Below are positions 41,896 through 51,559 of a DNA stretch of 64,000 nucleotides, piece after piece. The stretch is from Candidatus Methanomethylicota archaeon. Lineage in GTDB: Archaea; Thermoproteota; Methanomethylicia; Culexarchaeales; Culexarchaeaceae. The notes below the pieces were generated by a model that was not told where the DNA came from, ran no database searches, and saw only the letters and a program-made list of their open reading frames with translations. The translations under genes were made by a program, and so were the position numbers. Where the stretch lies: contig JAJHRD010000004.1 of assembly GCA_020833005.1 (NCBI GenBank), positions 1 to 64,000 on the forward strand. The letters run 5' to 3'. Every line of letters starts with the position of its first letter. The stretch's first letter is position 1.

Positions 41896-42234
41896 TTACC
41901 AGACCTTAGAACCCAGTGGGACTTCATCCCCAACTGTTATGAGGTGAACCTTCCCATCAGCCTCCTCAGCAACTATTAGCATGGCTTGACTCTCCACACC
42001 AGCAATATTCTTAGGCTTTAGGTTAACGACGAAAATCATCTTCTTACCCATGAGATCTTCTGGTTGATATTGATCTCCTATACCTGCCACTACAATTCTG
42101 GTTTCATCGCCGAAATCCACAAAGAGTTTTATTAGCTTCCTAGTTCTCGGAATCCTCTCAGCACTCTTAACAAGCCCAACCCTCATCCTAAACTTCCAGA
42201 ATTCTTCAACATCAAACAATTCATGTGTGGACAA
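41896..42234 (-). CDS. Stand-alone MetRS-beta tRNA-binding protein
   Basis: A 112-residue OB-fold protein like the C-terminal domain of methionyl-tRNA synthetase, encoded separately, as in many archaea. Marks are FRMRVGLVKSAERIPRTRKL, then VVAGIGDQYQPEDLMGKKM, and VNLKPKNIAGVESQAMLIVA. It would bind tRNA to aid aminoacylation by the MetRS alpha subunit, which is not in the window. It is convergent with the antiporter gene. Confidence 0.92.
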   Translation of the reverse strand: MSTHELFDVEEFWKFRMRVGLVKSAERIPRTRKLIKLFVDFGDETRIVVAGIGDQYQPEDLMGKKMIFVVNLKPKNIAGVESQAMLIVAEEADGKVHLITVGDEVPLGSKVW

Positions 42235-42295
42235 TGCTATTCACCATTAAAAATTTAATGTTTATTTAATAGATAACGTTTCCCATTCGATGATG

Positions 42296-43249
42296 TTAGC
42301 CTACCTCTTCAATCATTATTGGAACTTTAACTCTCCTATAACCGTAACCTTGCCTATAAATCTCCAATTCCACGTAACCTTGCATTATGGAGTCTTCCAC
42401 AGCCCTCCTAAGTTCCCTAACATCCGAAACCTCTTTACCAGCAATCTTAGTTATAATGTCTCCAGGTGCAATTCTAGCTTCATAGGCTGGCGTTCCCGGG
42501 ATGACTCTAACTATTAGTAGTCCACGTTTGAGTGGTAGTCTGTAGGCTGAGGCCAGTTGGGGGGTTATGGATGCAGCGTAAACCCCTATCATAGCTCTAA
42601 CGGGTCTACCATAAGCTTCAATCATTTCCAAAACTCTCTTAACAGTGTTTATTGGTATTGCGAAGCCAACTCCTTGAGCATATGGGATTATTGCTGTAAC
42701 CATCCCCACAACCATCCCATCAACGTTGACGAGGGGACCTCCACTATTACCTGGATTTATAGCTGCATCAGTCTGTATCAAGTCTTCCAATGCAACATTC
42801 TCACCAACAATATTCCTACCAACAGCGCTAACCACACCCATGGTTACTGTGGGTCCAGGTAAACCTAGAGGGCTACCCACAGCGAAAACTATTTCACCAA
42901 CCCTAAGCTGATCTGAATCCCCTAAGGATAGCGGTTTAATACCTTTTGGGACATTTTCAACGCTAACTAAAGCCACATCCCTATAAGTATCAGCTATTAA
43001 AACTTTACCATCAAACCTAGATCCATCAAAGAATATTACATCCACAACCCTTGCATCGGAAACCACATGTGCATTGGTTACAATTATGTTTTCACCTATT
43101 AAGAAGCCTGAACCAAGCCCCCTAATTGGAACGGTACCAAAAATGCTTTCAAAACCAAGTTTAACAGTGGTTATCGTTACAACACCCCTTGAAACTTCAT
43201 TCACAACTTTAATCACATGTTCATTGAAGTCCTTTAGCGGAGTAGCCAT
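42296..43249 (-). CDS. HtrA/DegP-like serine protease without signal peptide
   Basis: A 317-residue trypsin-fold protease with one PDZ domain (about 225-312). The triad is His61 (TNAHVVSD), Asp91 (YRDVALVSV) and Ser169 (NPGNSGGPLV). The N-terminus (MATPLKDFNEHVIKVV) has no signal peptide or helix, so the enzyme should act in the cytoplasm, unlike most bacterial DegP. It is likely a protein quality-control protease. It is followed on the same strand by no obvious partner. Confidence 0.92.
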   Translation of the reverse strand: MATPLKDFNEHVIKVVNEVSRGVVTITTVKLGFESIFGTVPIRGLGSGFLIGENIIVTNAHVVSDARVVDVIFFDGSRFDGKVLIADTYRDVALVSVENVPKGIKPLSLGDSDQLRVGEIVFAVGSPLGLPGPTVTMGVVSAVGRNIVGENVALEDLIQTDAAINPGNSGGPLVNVDGMVVGMVTAIIPYAQGVGFAIPINTVKRVLEMIEAYGRPVRAMIGVYAASITPQLASAYRLPLKRGLLIVRVIPGTPAYEARIAPGDIITKIAGKEVSDVRELRRAVEDSIMQGYVELEIYRQGYGYRRVKVPIMIEEVG

Positions 43250-43289
43250 AAAACCACTGTAATATACTTTGAAGAGATTCGATATAAAC

Positions 43290-43598
43290 CTATTTCAATG
43301 GGAATCTCTGAATGAATTTATCACCATCACCTGAAAGCCTATACCTATAACCATTCAACTCTAGGTAATTGTTATCCCTAGCATTGGCTTCAATAAGCCT
43401 CTGCTTCAATTCCGGGAAATCATCTGAGAAAGCCCACTCCCCAACACCACTCTTAAATGGATGCCACTTATGAACATTCAATGAAGCTTCAAGGAATCTA
43501 AGCCTATCCTGAAGCATATCAATTATCTGCCTAAGCTCCTTAATCTGAGCTTCAAGCATAACCCTCTCCAAATCTATGGATTCCCCAACCCTTTCCAA
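43290..43598 (-). CDS. Small coiled-coil protein, unknown
   Basis: A 102-residue protein. Residues about 10-42 are a heptad-rich coiled coil (LEAQIKELRQIIDMLQDRLR), followed by a small domain with WHPFKSGVGEWAFSDDFPEL and ELNGYRYRLSGDGDKFIQRF. It reads like an oligomerising protein with a short C-terminal fold. It lies just upstream of htrA on the same strand (40-base gap), so they may share a transcript. No family recognised. Confidence 0.6.
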   Translation of the reverse strand: MERVGESIDLERVMLEAQIKELRQIIDMLQDRLRFLEASLNVHKWHPFKSGVGEWAFSDDFPELKQRLIEANARDNNYLELNGYRYRLSGDGDKFIQRFPLK

Positions 43599-43652
43599 GA
43601 CGCATCAAAATAAATATACATAATTTATGTAATAAATGTCTCGGTGTAAGGT

Positions 43653-44651
43653 TTGAAGGCAATGATTTTAATGGAGCAAAAGCCAATAGAGGAAGCACCA
43701 CTAAAAATGGTGGATTTGGAGATGCCAACCCCATCCAAGGATGAAGTGCTATTAAAGGTGAAGTGTTGTGGAGTGTGCAGAACAGACCTACACATAGTGG
43801 AGGGGGAGTTGAAGGCTTTAAAGCTCCCAGTAATAATTGGACATCAAGTTGTAGGTGAAGTTGTGGATGTGGGATCTGAGGAGAATTCCCATTTAATGGG
43901 GAAGGTTTTCGGAGTTCCATGGCTATACTGGAGTTGTGGGAAATGCAAGTACTGCATAAATGGAAATGAAAATCTATGCCTAAACGCACTGTTCACTGGA
44001 TATAGTGTGGATGGTGGATATGCAGAATACATGAAGGCTAAAGTGGATTATATACATGAAATTCCATTGGGCATGGACCCAATACAGGCAGCACCACTAC
44101 TATGTGGTGGAGCCATAGGGTATAGGGCATTTAAAATGGCAAAGGTTAAGGGGGGAGATAAACTTGGACTATTTGGGTTTGGATCATCAGCACACATGAT
44201 AATACAAGTGGCAAACAGTATTGGTGTGGAAACATATGTATTCACAAGATCTAAGAACTCGCAAGAACTGGCCATAAGCTTGGGAGCTAAGTGGGCTGGA
44301 GATCCTAGGGAGAATATAGACACACCATTAGATGCAGCAATAGTATTCGCACCTGCAGGATGGGTTGCTGTGGAAGCATTAAGGAAGCTTGATAGGGGTG
44401 GAAGACTAATATTGGCTGGAATATACATGACCCCAATAGAGAGGTTAGATTATAATGACTTATGGCTTGAGAGGGAAATTAAAAGCGTTGCTAACGTTAC
44501 GAGGAGTGATGTTAGAGAATTCCTAAATATAGCGTCAAAAATAAATTTGAAGACAAAAGTGACAGTCTACCCACTAAATGAAGCCAATGAAGCTTTAAAA
44601 AGCCTTAAACTTGGAGAGCATAGTGGATCTATAGTTTTAAAAGTGAATTAG
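43653..44651 (+). CDS. Zinc-dependent alcohol dehydrogenase
   Basis: A 332-residue medium-chain dehydrogenase from TTG 43653. The catalytic-zinc site is CGVCRTDLH plus GHQVVGEV; the structural-zinc lobe is CGKCKYCINGNENLC. The nucleotide-binding motif is LGLFGFGSSAHMIIQVA. Thermophilic archaea use such enzymes for primary alcohols or aldehydes; the exact substrate is not evident. The next gene starts 24 bases later in the same direction. Confidence 0.93.
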   Translation: MKAMILMEQKPIEEAPLKMVDLEMPTPSKDEVLLKVKCCGVCRTDLHIVEGELKALKLPVIIGHQVVGEVVDVGSEENSHLMGKVFGVPWLYWSCGKCKYCINGNENLCLNALFTGYSVDGGYAEYMKAKVDYIHEIPLGMDPIQAAPLLCGGAIGYRAFKMAKVKGGDKLGLFGFGSSAHMIIQVANSIGVETYVFTRSKNSQELAISLGAKWAGDPRENIDTPLDAAIVFAPAGWVAVEALRKLDRGGRLILAGIYMTPIERLDYNDLWLEREIKSVANVTRSDVREFLNIASKINLKTKVTVYPLNEANEALKSLKLGEHSGSIVLKVN

Positions 44652-44675
44652 GGGTTAAATGTAAGTGTAGGATAT

Positions 44676-45227
44676 ATGTCCATCATAATAAGTGAATTGA
44701 AGAGGAGACTTAGGGAGCTTGAAGCAAAACATAAAACTAGACCAATACCATCAATAGTCATAGAAACTGAATTCTCAAGGAAACCTGCAACCATAACATA
44801 TACTTCAAGTGAATATAAGGATTTAACTGAGATATTTAAGGGGGCTTCAATTAAGGGGGAGATATTGGGCGATGAGTACGTCATATACAATCTACCACAA
44901 ATATCCTTCGACTCAAAAACATTCAAGAAGATTGAGGATATAGCTTATGGGAAATTCAAAGTTGAGAGGATAGTGGATGTCCCACCAATACCACACCCAA
45001 GATATGGTAGAGAAACTTCAGCTGGATTAGAGTTGATTAAGGATGGTAAACCCATAGCCACAATATACTCAACTAGATTCCATATAAACATAAACTTTGA
45101 ACTTGCAGAGGATCTTGCAGATGAATTAATTAGAGAGGTTTATAGGTTTGAAGAGAAGCCAAGCTTATTGGCAATACTAATATGGAAGATTAAGAGGTTC
45201 TTTAAGAGGAGGTTTGGAGGGGAGTAG
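44676..45227 (+). CDS. Conserved-looking protein, unknown
   Basis: A 183-residue protein with an N-terminal helix (ELKRRLRELEAKHKT), then an alpha/beta body (AGLELIKDGKPIATIYSTR, ELAEDLADELIREVYR) and a C-terminal basic amphipathic end (LLAILIWKIKRFFKRRF) that could touch a membrane. Its last 51 bases overlap the convergent amidohydrolase gene, so one of the two ends may be read differently from shown. No family recognised. It follows the alcohol dehydrogenase and may share its transcript. Confidence 0.6.
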   Translation: MSIIISELKRRLRELEAKHKTRPIPSIVIETEFSRKPATITYTSSEYKDLTEIFKGASIKGEILGDEYVIYNLPQISFDSKTFKKIEDIAYGKFKVERIVDVPPIPHPRYGRETSAGLELIKDGKPIATIYSTRFHININFELAEDLADELIREVYRFEEKPSLLAILIWKIKRFFKRRFGGE

Positions 45228-45938
45228 GGATAGTGAATTTAAACCCATAATCTTAAGCTTATCATCCCATGAAACCTTCAAATTCATAATCTTCGAAATC
45301 TCCATTTGAATGTTGGAGTATGGGTAATCCGAGCCGAATAGCACCCTATCGGAGCCAACCCTATTAACAGCATACTCAATAACCTTAAACCCCCTATAAG
45401 TGGAGGTTTCAAGGAAGACGTTATCAAAATCCTCTGCAACCTTAATAGCATCAACAGACCCTTGAGCCATATGACCAATAATGACCTTCAATTCAGGGTA
45501 CATGGAGCATATATGTCTAAGGGCATTTGGATGGGAAACACCATATCCGGAGCAATGAACATAAACAAGCATCCTCATCCTACAAGCATAACTCAATATT
45601 GGGTCGAGTAGTGAAATATTGAATAAACTGTAACCATCAGTTTCAGGTCTAAACTTTAATCCAACAAAACCATGTTTCAAAGCCCTTGAAACCTCATCCA
45701 GAATACTTGAACGTTTAGGGTTAACCCAATAGAAACCGAAAAGCCTACCTGGATACTTTGAAACTTCACCCATCAATTTGAGATTATGATTTAAACTAGA
45801 TGAAGCAGCAGTTACAAATCCGTAGGAAATGTTGAAGTCATCCATGATTGAAAGCATGTGTTCAGCGCAAATATTTGTTGCAAATACCCCGAAAACTGCA
45901 CCAATATGCATATGGGCATCTACAATCATTTCACTCAT
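45177..45938 (-). CDS. Amidohydrolase-2 family protein
   Basis: A 253-residue TIM-barrel metal-dependent hydrolase. Metal and catalytic residues are in DAHMHIG, LVYVHCSGYG, VIIGHMAQGS and VLFGSDYPYSN, matching the ACMSD/COG2159 group. It is shorter than the second amidohydrolase at 62962 and not similar to it beyond the fold. It is followed on its strand by nothing close, and the racemase lies 12 bases upstream in the same orientation. Confidence 0.85.
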   Translation of the reverse strand: MSEMIVDAHMHIGAVFGVFATNICAEHMLSIMDDFNISYGFVTAASSSLNHNLKLMGEVSKYPGRLFGFYWVNPKRSSILDEVSRALKHGFVGLKFRPETDGYSLFNISLLDPILSYACRMRMLVYVHCSGYGVSHPNALRHICSMYPELKVIIGHMAQGSVDAIKVAEDFDNVFLETSTYRGFKVIEYAVNRVGSDRVLFGSDYPYSNIQMEISKIMNLKVSWDDKLKIMGLNSLSLLPSKPPLKEPLNLPY

Positions 45939-45950
45939 CCAATCGGAAGC

Positions 45951-46640
45951 CTACTTCAAAGCATACTTGACGGCTTCCTCAGCTAAAACTTGCAATGGAT
46001 CCACAATTGGAACCTTCAAATCGCCACTCCTAATAACCACTGAAACCTCCGTGCATCCGAGGATAATAAGCTCAGCACCTCTATATATAAGCTTATTTGC
46101 AACATCCATTAAAAGTCTCCTACCAAGCTCCAAATTCCCAGCCTTAACACCATCATATATCCCACTCATAACAAGCTTCTGATCATCATCTCCCGGAACT
46201 AGCACCTCAACACCATACCTCCCAAAAGCCTTCTGATACAATCCAGTTTTAACAGTTCCAGTTGTAGCTAAAAGTCCCACTAACCTAACTTTCGGATAAA
46301 CTTTCGAAACATATTCAGCCGCCAATTCAATCATATTGAAAAATGGGATTTTAACTGAGGATTTAAGTTCCTCATAATAGTAGTGTGCAGTGTTGCATGG
46401 CATTATGATGAAATCTGCACCAGCCCTCTCAAGCAATCTAGCAGTTTTAATTAGTTCTGGAAGTGGATTCTCACCACCATAAAGTATTGCCGCAGTCCTA
46501 TCTGGAACTTTTGGGTTATTGAATATTATTATTGGGATGTGATCTTGATCCCTCTTGGCAGGTGTAGCTTTAATTATTCGTAGGAATAGTTCTGCAGTGG
46601 CTTCAGGACCCAAACCACCCAAAATACCAATAATCTTCAA
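45951..46640 (-). CDS. Aspartate/glutamate racemase family protein
   Basis: About 229 residues from TTG 46640 ([15 protein letters not shown]); a longer frame begins 11 codons upstream but does not fit the fold. The two catalytic cysteines are in [15 protein letters not shown] and [12 protein letters not shown]. These enzymes racemise Asp or Glu; aspartate racemase is known in hyperthermophilic archaea. The amidohydrolase gene follows after 12 bases, so they are one operon. Confidence 0.88.
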   Translation of the reverse strand: MKIIGILGGLGPEATAELFLRIIKATPAKRDQDHIPIIIFNNPKVPDRTAAILYGGENPLPELIKTARLLERAGADFIIMPCNTAHYYYEELKSSVKIPFFNMIELAAEYVSKVYPKVRLVGLLATTGTVKTGLYQKAFGRYGVEVLVPGDDDQKLVMSGIYDGVKAGNLELGRRLLMDVANKLIYRGAELIILGCTEVSVVIRSGDLKVPIVDPLQVLAEEAVKYALK

Positions 46641-46694
46641 AACCTGACACCACGATAAATAATGTTGAATCAACCATTATTAAAATTAACCCCT

Positions 46695-47261
46695 CTAAAC
46701 CTTAAACCTTAAAGTCATACCCATCAATTTAAACTCACATTCACTGCAAAACGTGTAACCTTTAAAATCGGTGTCAATAATGCTATTACTGAAATGCATA
46801 ACACACCTCCTATTTGGACAATGCCTTAAACCAAGTGTATGTCCAAGTTCATGAACAGCCTCCTTCAAAGCCCTCTCAAAAAACAATTCCAAATCAGCAC
46901 TATGACCATAAAATTCAGGCCTCAACCTATATAGGGATATAACTGCAAAACCACCTCCAAGCATAGCTTCACCGAAAACGAAATTGAGGGCATCAGCATA
47001 CATATCCACATCCAAAACACCCAAAACCCTATAATTACTTGAAATCCTACCGAAACTCCTACTGAGATAATTAAGTATGATTGAAGAGTTATATTGCATC
47101 CTACGGGAATTATAAGCTTCATCAATCAATGGCAACTCATACTCAGAAACAATGGCTCTGAAAAATTTAACCTTAGAATTAATGTCGAAAGCTAAACGCT
47201 CAACAACTGCTGGCTCAACAAACCCTACTGGCTGAACTAGAACATTGATCAACCTATTCAA
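46695..47261 (-). CDS. amzA: Archaemetzincin metalloprotease
   Basis: About 188 residues from TTG 47261 (TTG 47252 is also possible). Zinc-binding motif HELGHTLGLRHC, followed by CVMHF and a CSEC pair that bind a second, structural zinc, all typical of archaemetzincins. A much longer frame up to 47471 would run under the divergent pyrophosphatase gene and is not part of the family. It is a minimal soluble protease; its substrate is unknown. Confidence 0.9.
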   Translation of the reverse strand: MNRLINVLVQPVGFVEPAVVERLAFDINSKVKFFRAIVSEYELPLIDEAYNSRRMQYNSSIILNYLSRSFGRISSNYRVLGVLDVDMYADALNFVFGEAMLGGGFAVISLYRLRPEFYGHSADLELFFERALKEAVHELGHTLGLRHCPNRRCVMHFSNSIIDTDFKGYTFCSECEFKLMGMTLRFKV

Positions 47262-47343
47262 AGCGTAAAACCATAAAATATATTCAAAATGCAAATATAA
47301 AAATAAAATCGAATTACAAGCATAATGTGGAAAGACATTTAAG

Positions 47344-47919
47344 ATGAATTTACAATTAACTTCTGGAAGTGAGATATTGGCGTTAAACCTTTGGAGGGAT
47401 ATACCACCAGGAGATAATCCACCAGAAATATTGAATATGGTTGTTGAAGTTATAAGTGGATCGAGAGACAAGTATGAGTATCACCGTGAATGGGGTGCAT
47501 TCGTACTCGACAGAATAATACATACATCCACAGTATTCCCAGTGGATTATGGATTCATACCACAAACATGGTATTATGATGAAGACCCACTGGATATAAT
47601 GGTCTTATCATATGAGCCTCTTGAAATTGGATGCATAATAAAGGTTAGACCAATAGGTGTACTAATACTTGAAGATGAGAAGGGGGAAGATCCAAAAATA
47701 CTCTCAGTTCCAATAGCAGACCCAAGATTCAATGGTATAACAAGACTGGAACACGTCCACCCACACCTACTAGTGGAGATAAGGGAATTCTTCGAAGCAT
47801 ATAAGAAGCTTGAACCAAATAAGTGGGTTAAATTTAAGATGTGGGGAGATCATGATTTAGCTAAGAGAATAGTTATGGAGAGCATAGAACTATATAAGAA
47901 GACATTCTTGAAAACATAG
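47344..47919 (+). CDS. ppa: Soluble inorganic pyrophosphatase
   Basis: A 191-residue family I pyrophosphatase. The signature is DEDPLDIMVL, with FPVDYGFIPQTWYYDED before it and ADPRFNGITRLE after. It hydrolyses PPi with Mg2+. The N-terminal LWRDIPPGDNPPEILNMVVE is standard. It is divergent from the archaemetzincin gene. Confidence 0.95.
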   Translation: MNLQLTSGSEILALNLWRDIPPGDNPPEILNMVVEVISGSRDKYEYHREWGAFVLDRIIHTSTVFPVDYGFIPQTWYYDEDPLDIMVLSYEPLEIGCIIKVRPIGVLILEDEKGEDPKILSVPIADPRFNGITRLEHVHPHLLVEIREFFEAYKKLEPNKWVKFKMWGDHDLAKRIVMESIELYKKTFLKT

Positions 47920-47981
47920 AAGCGGAAAGCATGAACACATATTTATACTGAAATAGGGCAATGAATAATGGATAAGGGGGT

Positions 47982-48374
47982 ATGCCATCCAGCTACGTTA
48001 AAGGTAGGAAATTCGAATACACGGTTAGAGCGAAATTTGCAAAACATGGTTATCTAAGTATAAGGGCTAGTAGCAGTAAGGGGACACCTAAAGGTCAACA
48101 TCCACTAGATATAGTGGCAGTAAAGGATGGTAAGGTGATAATGGTGGAATGCAAAATGCAGAGGGAGAAGATAACACTACAATTACTGAGGGAGATGAAG
48201 GAGCTTGGTGAAAAGTATGGAGTGAACACAGTGATAGTTCACAGTAATGGTAGGATAACATGCATAATAGTGCACGATAAGGATGGAATTGTAGATGAAT
48301 TGAAGAATGTTTTTGAAGAAGTTAAGGTTGCAAAAATATTTAATGGAGAATATGAGTTTATTGAAGTCACATAA
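47982..48374 (+). CDS. hjc: Holliday-junction resolvase Hjc
   Basis: A 130-residue nuclease-fold protein. Catalytic residues are Glu12 (GRKFEYTVR), Asp42 (PLDIVAV), Glu55 and Lys57 (VECKMQ). The archaeal resolvase cuts four-way junctions during recombination. Ends overlap the convergent beta-lactamase-fold gene by 8 bases. Start follows GGATAAGGGGG at a suitable spacing. Confidence 0.94.
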   Translation: MPSSYVKGRKFEYTVRAKFAKHGYLSIRASSSKGTPKGQHPLDIVAVKDGKVIMVECKMQREKITLQLLREMKELGEKYGVNTVIVHSNGRITCIIVHDKDGIVDELKNVFEEVKVAKIFNGEYEFIEVT

Positions 48375-49782
48375 CCTTATGGAACCTATCCCTCTCAATA
48401 TACATATCAACCCTTCCATCACTGTAAATCACAAATTCCACAGGCATCCTAACACCATTGGAGTAAACGTAGAATCTATTGGACTCCATTAAATCATCCT
48501 CTGGAATTAGTGGCATGGTAATGCTTCCAAAAACCCCCTTCTGAACCAAGTATAACATCCCACCCCTATTAACAACTTCAGCATTATCCACACCCATATA
48601 TGTGGAGTAATGGCCGCAAAGCATATTCATCTTCCTCCTAACCTTAACATATGGAACTTCCTCAGGATCCCTCCCCAAAAGGATGGCATAGAGGGTTTGT
48701 GCAAACTCATCATATGGGAAGCCAGCTGAATTGGATGCCATGGCTATGCCGAAACCGTACTCTGGTAGTAGTGATAGGTGGGATGTTGAAACCAGTATTG
48801 ACCCTCCATGTGAAACAAGTTTAGTTCCAAAGAACCCTTCAATCACACTCCAACCATAACCATACCCATGCTTACCATAAAGTCCCCTCGGGAATTCTAT
48901 ATGTATCTTGAACATCTCCTCAAGAGATTCTCTACTAATAACCCGTCTACCATCAAATACACCCCAATTCAAATTAGCCAATAAGTAATTGGATAATTCA
49001 GTAACGGAGCTTATCAATCCACCAGGAGCTGATATGAAGGAGAATTCAGGGTTATCTTCAACGTTTGGATATGGGTATGGTGTTGGTATGAATCGTCCAG
49101 ATTCATCCACCCTATATGGTGTTATCCTATCAGGATCCCTCTCAAAAACGCTCTTAACGAAGGTGCTCCTAAACATTTTAAGAGGCTTCAAAACATTTTC
49201 AGTTACATAAACGTGGAATGGCATCCCACTAACATTTTGAATTATGTGTCCAAGCATCCTATAACCAGCATTTAGATAGAAGTATCTCCTCCCAGGTTCA
49301 TCCACAATCTCATTTTGAGCTCCATTAACAAACCTATAGAAATCATTCACACTGGCCATGGGTATACCCATATGAAATCCCATACCACTCTGCAATATTA
49401 TGGTGGAAGTCCCTAAATCTGGAATGCCGGAAGTGTGTGAGAGGAGGTGACGTATACGTATGGGCTTATCCTTAAACCCTATCTTTAATGGCACATAATT
49501 GGATACTGGATCATCGAGGGATATCTTCCCAGACTCAACAAGTTGCATTATGGATAAAGCCACAAAGGATTTGGTAGTTGAACCTAAACCATAAAGGGTG
49601 TTGGGAGTTGCTGGGAGAGCTCTCTCCAAATCCCTATAACCAAAACCCTCACAATACAGAATACCACTCCTATCCACAATGGATATACTGAACCCTGGAA
49701 CTTTGAAGCTCTTCATTAATTTTGGAACTTCCCTCTCCACATAACCCTTAACCCTATCAATCTCACGTGACATAACCATCAA
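48367..49782 (-). CDS. Beta-lactamase-fold serine hydrolase
   Basis: A 471-residue protein of the serine beta-lactamase/esterase family. S-x-x-K motif in LGSTTKSFVAL, the Tyr-x-Asn motif YLNAGYRML and the third motif in LVSHGGSILV. The C-terminal 100 residues form a separate beta domain. The N-terminal MMVMSREIDRV has no signal peptide, so it is likely cytoplasmic; ATG 49773 is another possible start. Probably an esterase or peptidase, not an antibiotic-resistance enzyme. Confidence 0.9.
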   Translation of the reverse strand: MMVMSREIDRVKGYVEREVPKLMKSFKVPGFSISIVDRSGILYCEGFGYRDLERALPATPNTLYGLGSTTKSFVALSIMQLVESGKISLDDPVSNYVPLKIGFKDKPIRIRHLLSHTSGIPDLGTSTIILQSGMGFHMGIPMASVNDFYRFVNGAQNEIVDEPGRRYFYLNAGYRMLGHIIQNVSGMPFHVYVTENVLKPLKMFRSTFVKSVFERDPDRITPYRVDESGRFIPTPYPYPNVEDNPEFSFISAPGGLISSVTELSNYLLANLNWGVFDGRRVISRESLEEMFKIHIEFPRGLYGKHGYGYGWSVIEGFFGTKLVSHGGSILVSTSHLSLLPEYGFGIAMASNSAGFPYDEFAQTLYAILLGRDPEEVPYVKVRRKMNMLCGHYSTYMGVDNAEVVNRGGMLYLVQKGVFGSITMPLIPEDDLMESNRFYVYSNGVRMPVEFVIYSDGRVDMYIERDRFHKVM

Positions 49783-49887
49783 ATAATACTATTAACATTG
49801 AGGCTATTAAAGGGTTTGTAAAACGCCTAGAACCATGAAATTTACATTTATCATTTAACCATCATGAATAAAATGTTATGAAGTTGA

Positions 49888-50331
49888 CTAGTACTTTAAT
49901 CTTTCAAGTATTATTGAGGGACAAACCCTCTTCACACCCTCAATACCCCCAATCCCCTCAGAAAGAATCCTTGAGAGGTCATTGCCATCCCTAGCCCAAA
50001 TTTCAACCATAATCATATGATCACCAGTGGATATGAATACATTTTTGGCTTCAGGAAGTTCACAGAGCTTCTTAGCAACTTTTAAGAGTTGCTGAGGCTC
50101 CACATCCACACCCACAATTGCTACAGAATTGAAACCAAGCTTGTAGGGATCAACAATCACAGTAAACTTATTTATAACATTACCCCTCTTCAATTTCTCA
50201 ACCCTCTTCCTAATTGTAGACTCACTCAAATTCAGCCTCCTAGCCAATTCACTAAAGCTAATATCACCCTCCTCCATCAAAATACTTATAATCCTAAAAT
50301 CAACCTCATCCACCATGACTAATTCACCCAC
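49888..50331 (-). CDS. Lrp/AsnC-family regulator
   Basis: A 147-residue regulator. The HTH is DFRIISILMEEGDISFSELA, RRLNLSESTIRKRVEKL; the C-terminal RAM domain has FNSVAIVGVDVEPQQLLK and FISTGDHMIMVEIWA. Typical archaeal Lrp, sensing amino acids and binding as an octamer. It is divergent from the rubrerythrin operon and may control it. Confidence 0.92.
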   Translation of the reverse strand: MGELVMVDEVDFRIISILMEEGDISFSELARRLNLSESTIRKRVEKLKRGNVINKFTVIVDPYKLGFNSVAIVGVDVEPQQLLKVAKKLCELPEAKNVFISTGDHMIMVEIWARDGNDLSRILSEGIGGIEGVKRVCPSIILERLKY

Positions 50332-50416
50332 CTAAAGTTTAAAACCATAACTTAGTGCTAAAATCGGACAATAAAGTTATATTATAGTCTTAAATATAAA
50401 TTTATTGGGAAATAAA

Positions 50417-50920
50417 ATGAGGAAAATAAGTGAAGAAAATCTTAAAAACGCACTTTCAGGGGAAAGCCAAGCACACATAAAGTACATGATTTACGCAGAG
50501 AAAGCTGAAGAAGAAGGGTTTAAAAACGTTTCAAGACTATTCAAAGCAGCAGCATACTCAGAATTCATACATGCAAAAAACCATTCCAGAATTCTAGGTA
50601 TAATTAAAAGTACAAAGGAAAACCTTGAGAATGCAAGGAATGGGGAGAAATTTGAAGTTGAAGAAATGTATCCAGCATACAATCTAGTTGCAAAGAGTCA
50701 AGGTGAAAGTGGAGTTGCATTAACCACAAATTGGGCTTTGGAATCTGAGAAAATCCACTTATCACTATACGAGAAAGCAAAGAGCAAAGTTGACATGGGA
50801 GAAGACATGGAACTAGGGGAGATACATGTATGTAGCATATGTGGATACACAGTTGTGGGGGAGAAACCTGAAAAATGTCCAATATGTGGTGCATCAAAGG
50901 ATAAATTTAAAACATTCTAA
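50417..50920 (+). CDS. Rubrerythrin
   Basis: About 167 residues from ATG 50417 (MRKISEENL); TTG 50405 would add four residues. The diiron site is in GESQAHIKYMIYAEKA, YSEFIHAKNHSRI and ESEKIHLSLYEKA; the C-terminal rubredoxin domain is CSICGYTVVGEKPEKCPICG. It reduces hydrogen peroxide in anaerobes. The stop overlaps the superoxide dismutase start by one base, so the two are co-translated. Confidence 0.94.
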   Translation: MRKISEENLKNALSGESQAHIKYMIYAEKAEEEGFKNVSRLFKAAAYSEFIHAKNHSRILGIIKSTKENLENARNGEKFEVEEMYPAYNLVAKSQGESGVALTTNWALESEKIHLSLYEKAKSKVDMGEDMELGEIHVCSICGYTVVGEKPEKCPICGASKDKFKTF

Positions 50921-51516
50921 TGGGGATATATATGAGCATGTATAAACCAGCAAACTATGAACATTTAATAGGATTAAGGGGGTTCAGCGAACAACTACTC
51001 AGAAACCACTTCCAATTATACCAAGGATACGTATCCAACACCAATAAACTCATGGAAACACTTAGAAACCTTGAAAGGGAGGGTAAAATTGGAAGCCCCG
51101 AATACGCTGAAGTTAAAAGGAGATTTGGATGGGAATTCAATGGAATGCGCCTCCACGAATACTACTTCGAAAACATGACGAAGGAATCCATGGAACCAGA
51201 CAAGAATTCAAAACTGTACTTGAAGATTGTAGAGGATTATGGTTCTTACGAGAATTGGGAGAAGGAATTCAAATCCATTGGAGCTATGAGGGGGATTGGC
51301 TGGGTAGTATTATACTATGATGCAAAGGCTAATAGGCTTCTAAACGTTTGGATAAATGAACATGATGTGGGACATTTAGCTGGAGCAAAACCAATACTGG
51401 TCATGGATGTCTTCGAACATGCATACATGCTGGATTATGGATTGAAGAAGGTGGATTACATAGAAGCATTCTTCAAAGCCATCAATTGGAGAGAAGTTGA
51501 AAGGAGATTTGGATGA
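50920..51516 (+). CDS. sod: Fe/Mn superoxide dismutase
   Basis: A 198-residue SOD. Metal ligands are His in LLRNHFQLYQGYV and in MRLHEYYFE, and Asp and His in MDVFEHAYMLDYG. The start may be 50920 or the ATG at 50932 or 50938; the longer ones add only a short tail. Together with rubrerythrin it forms a two-gene oxygen-defence operon. The FE/Mn choice cannot be fixed by eye. Confidence 0.93.
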   Translation: MGIYMSMYKPANYEHLIGLRGFSEQLLRNHFQLYQGYVSNTNKLMETLRNLEREGKIGSPEYAEVKRRFGWEFNGMRLHEYYFENMTKESMEPDKNSKLYLKIVEDYGSYENWEKEFKSIGAMRGIGWVVLYYDAKANRLLNVWINEHDVGHLAGAKPILVMDVFEHAYMLDYGLKKVDYIEAFFKAINWREVERRFG

Positions 51517-51559
51517 AGTGAAATTCAAATGGATGAAATAAATATCAACTCACCTTTTT

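Noticed and set aside
47262-47471. Longer N-terminus for the archaemetzincin
   Set aside because: It would run under the pyrophosphatase gene and does not resemble the family; TTG 47261 fits the family length.
48367-49782. Antibiotic-resistance beta-lactamase
   Set aside because: The fold is shared with esterases and peptidases; no signal peptide and no resistance context in an archaeon.
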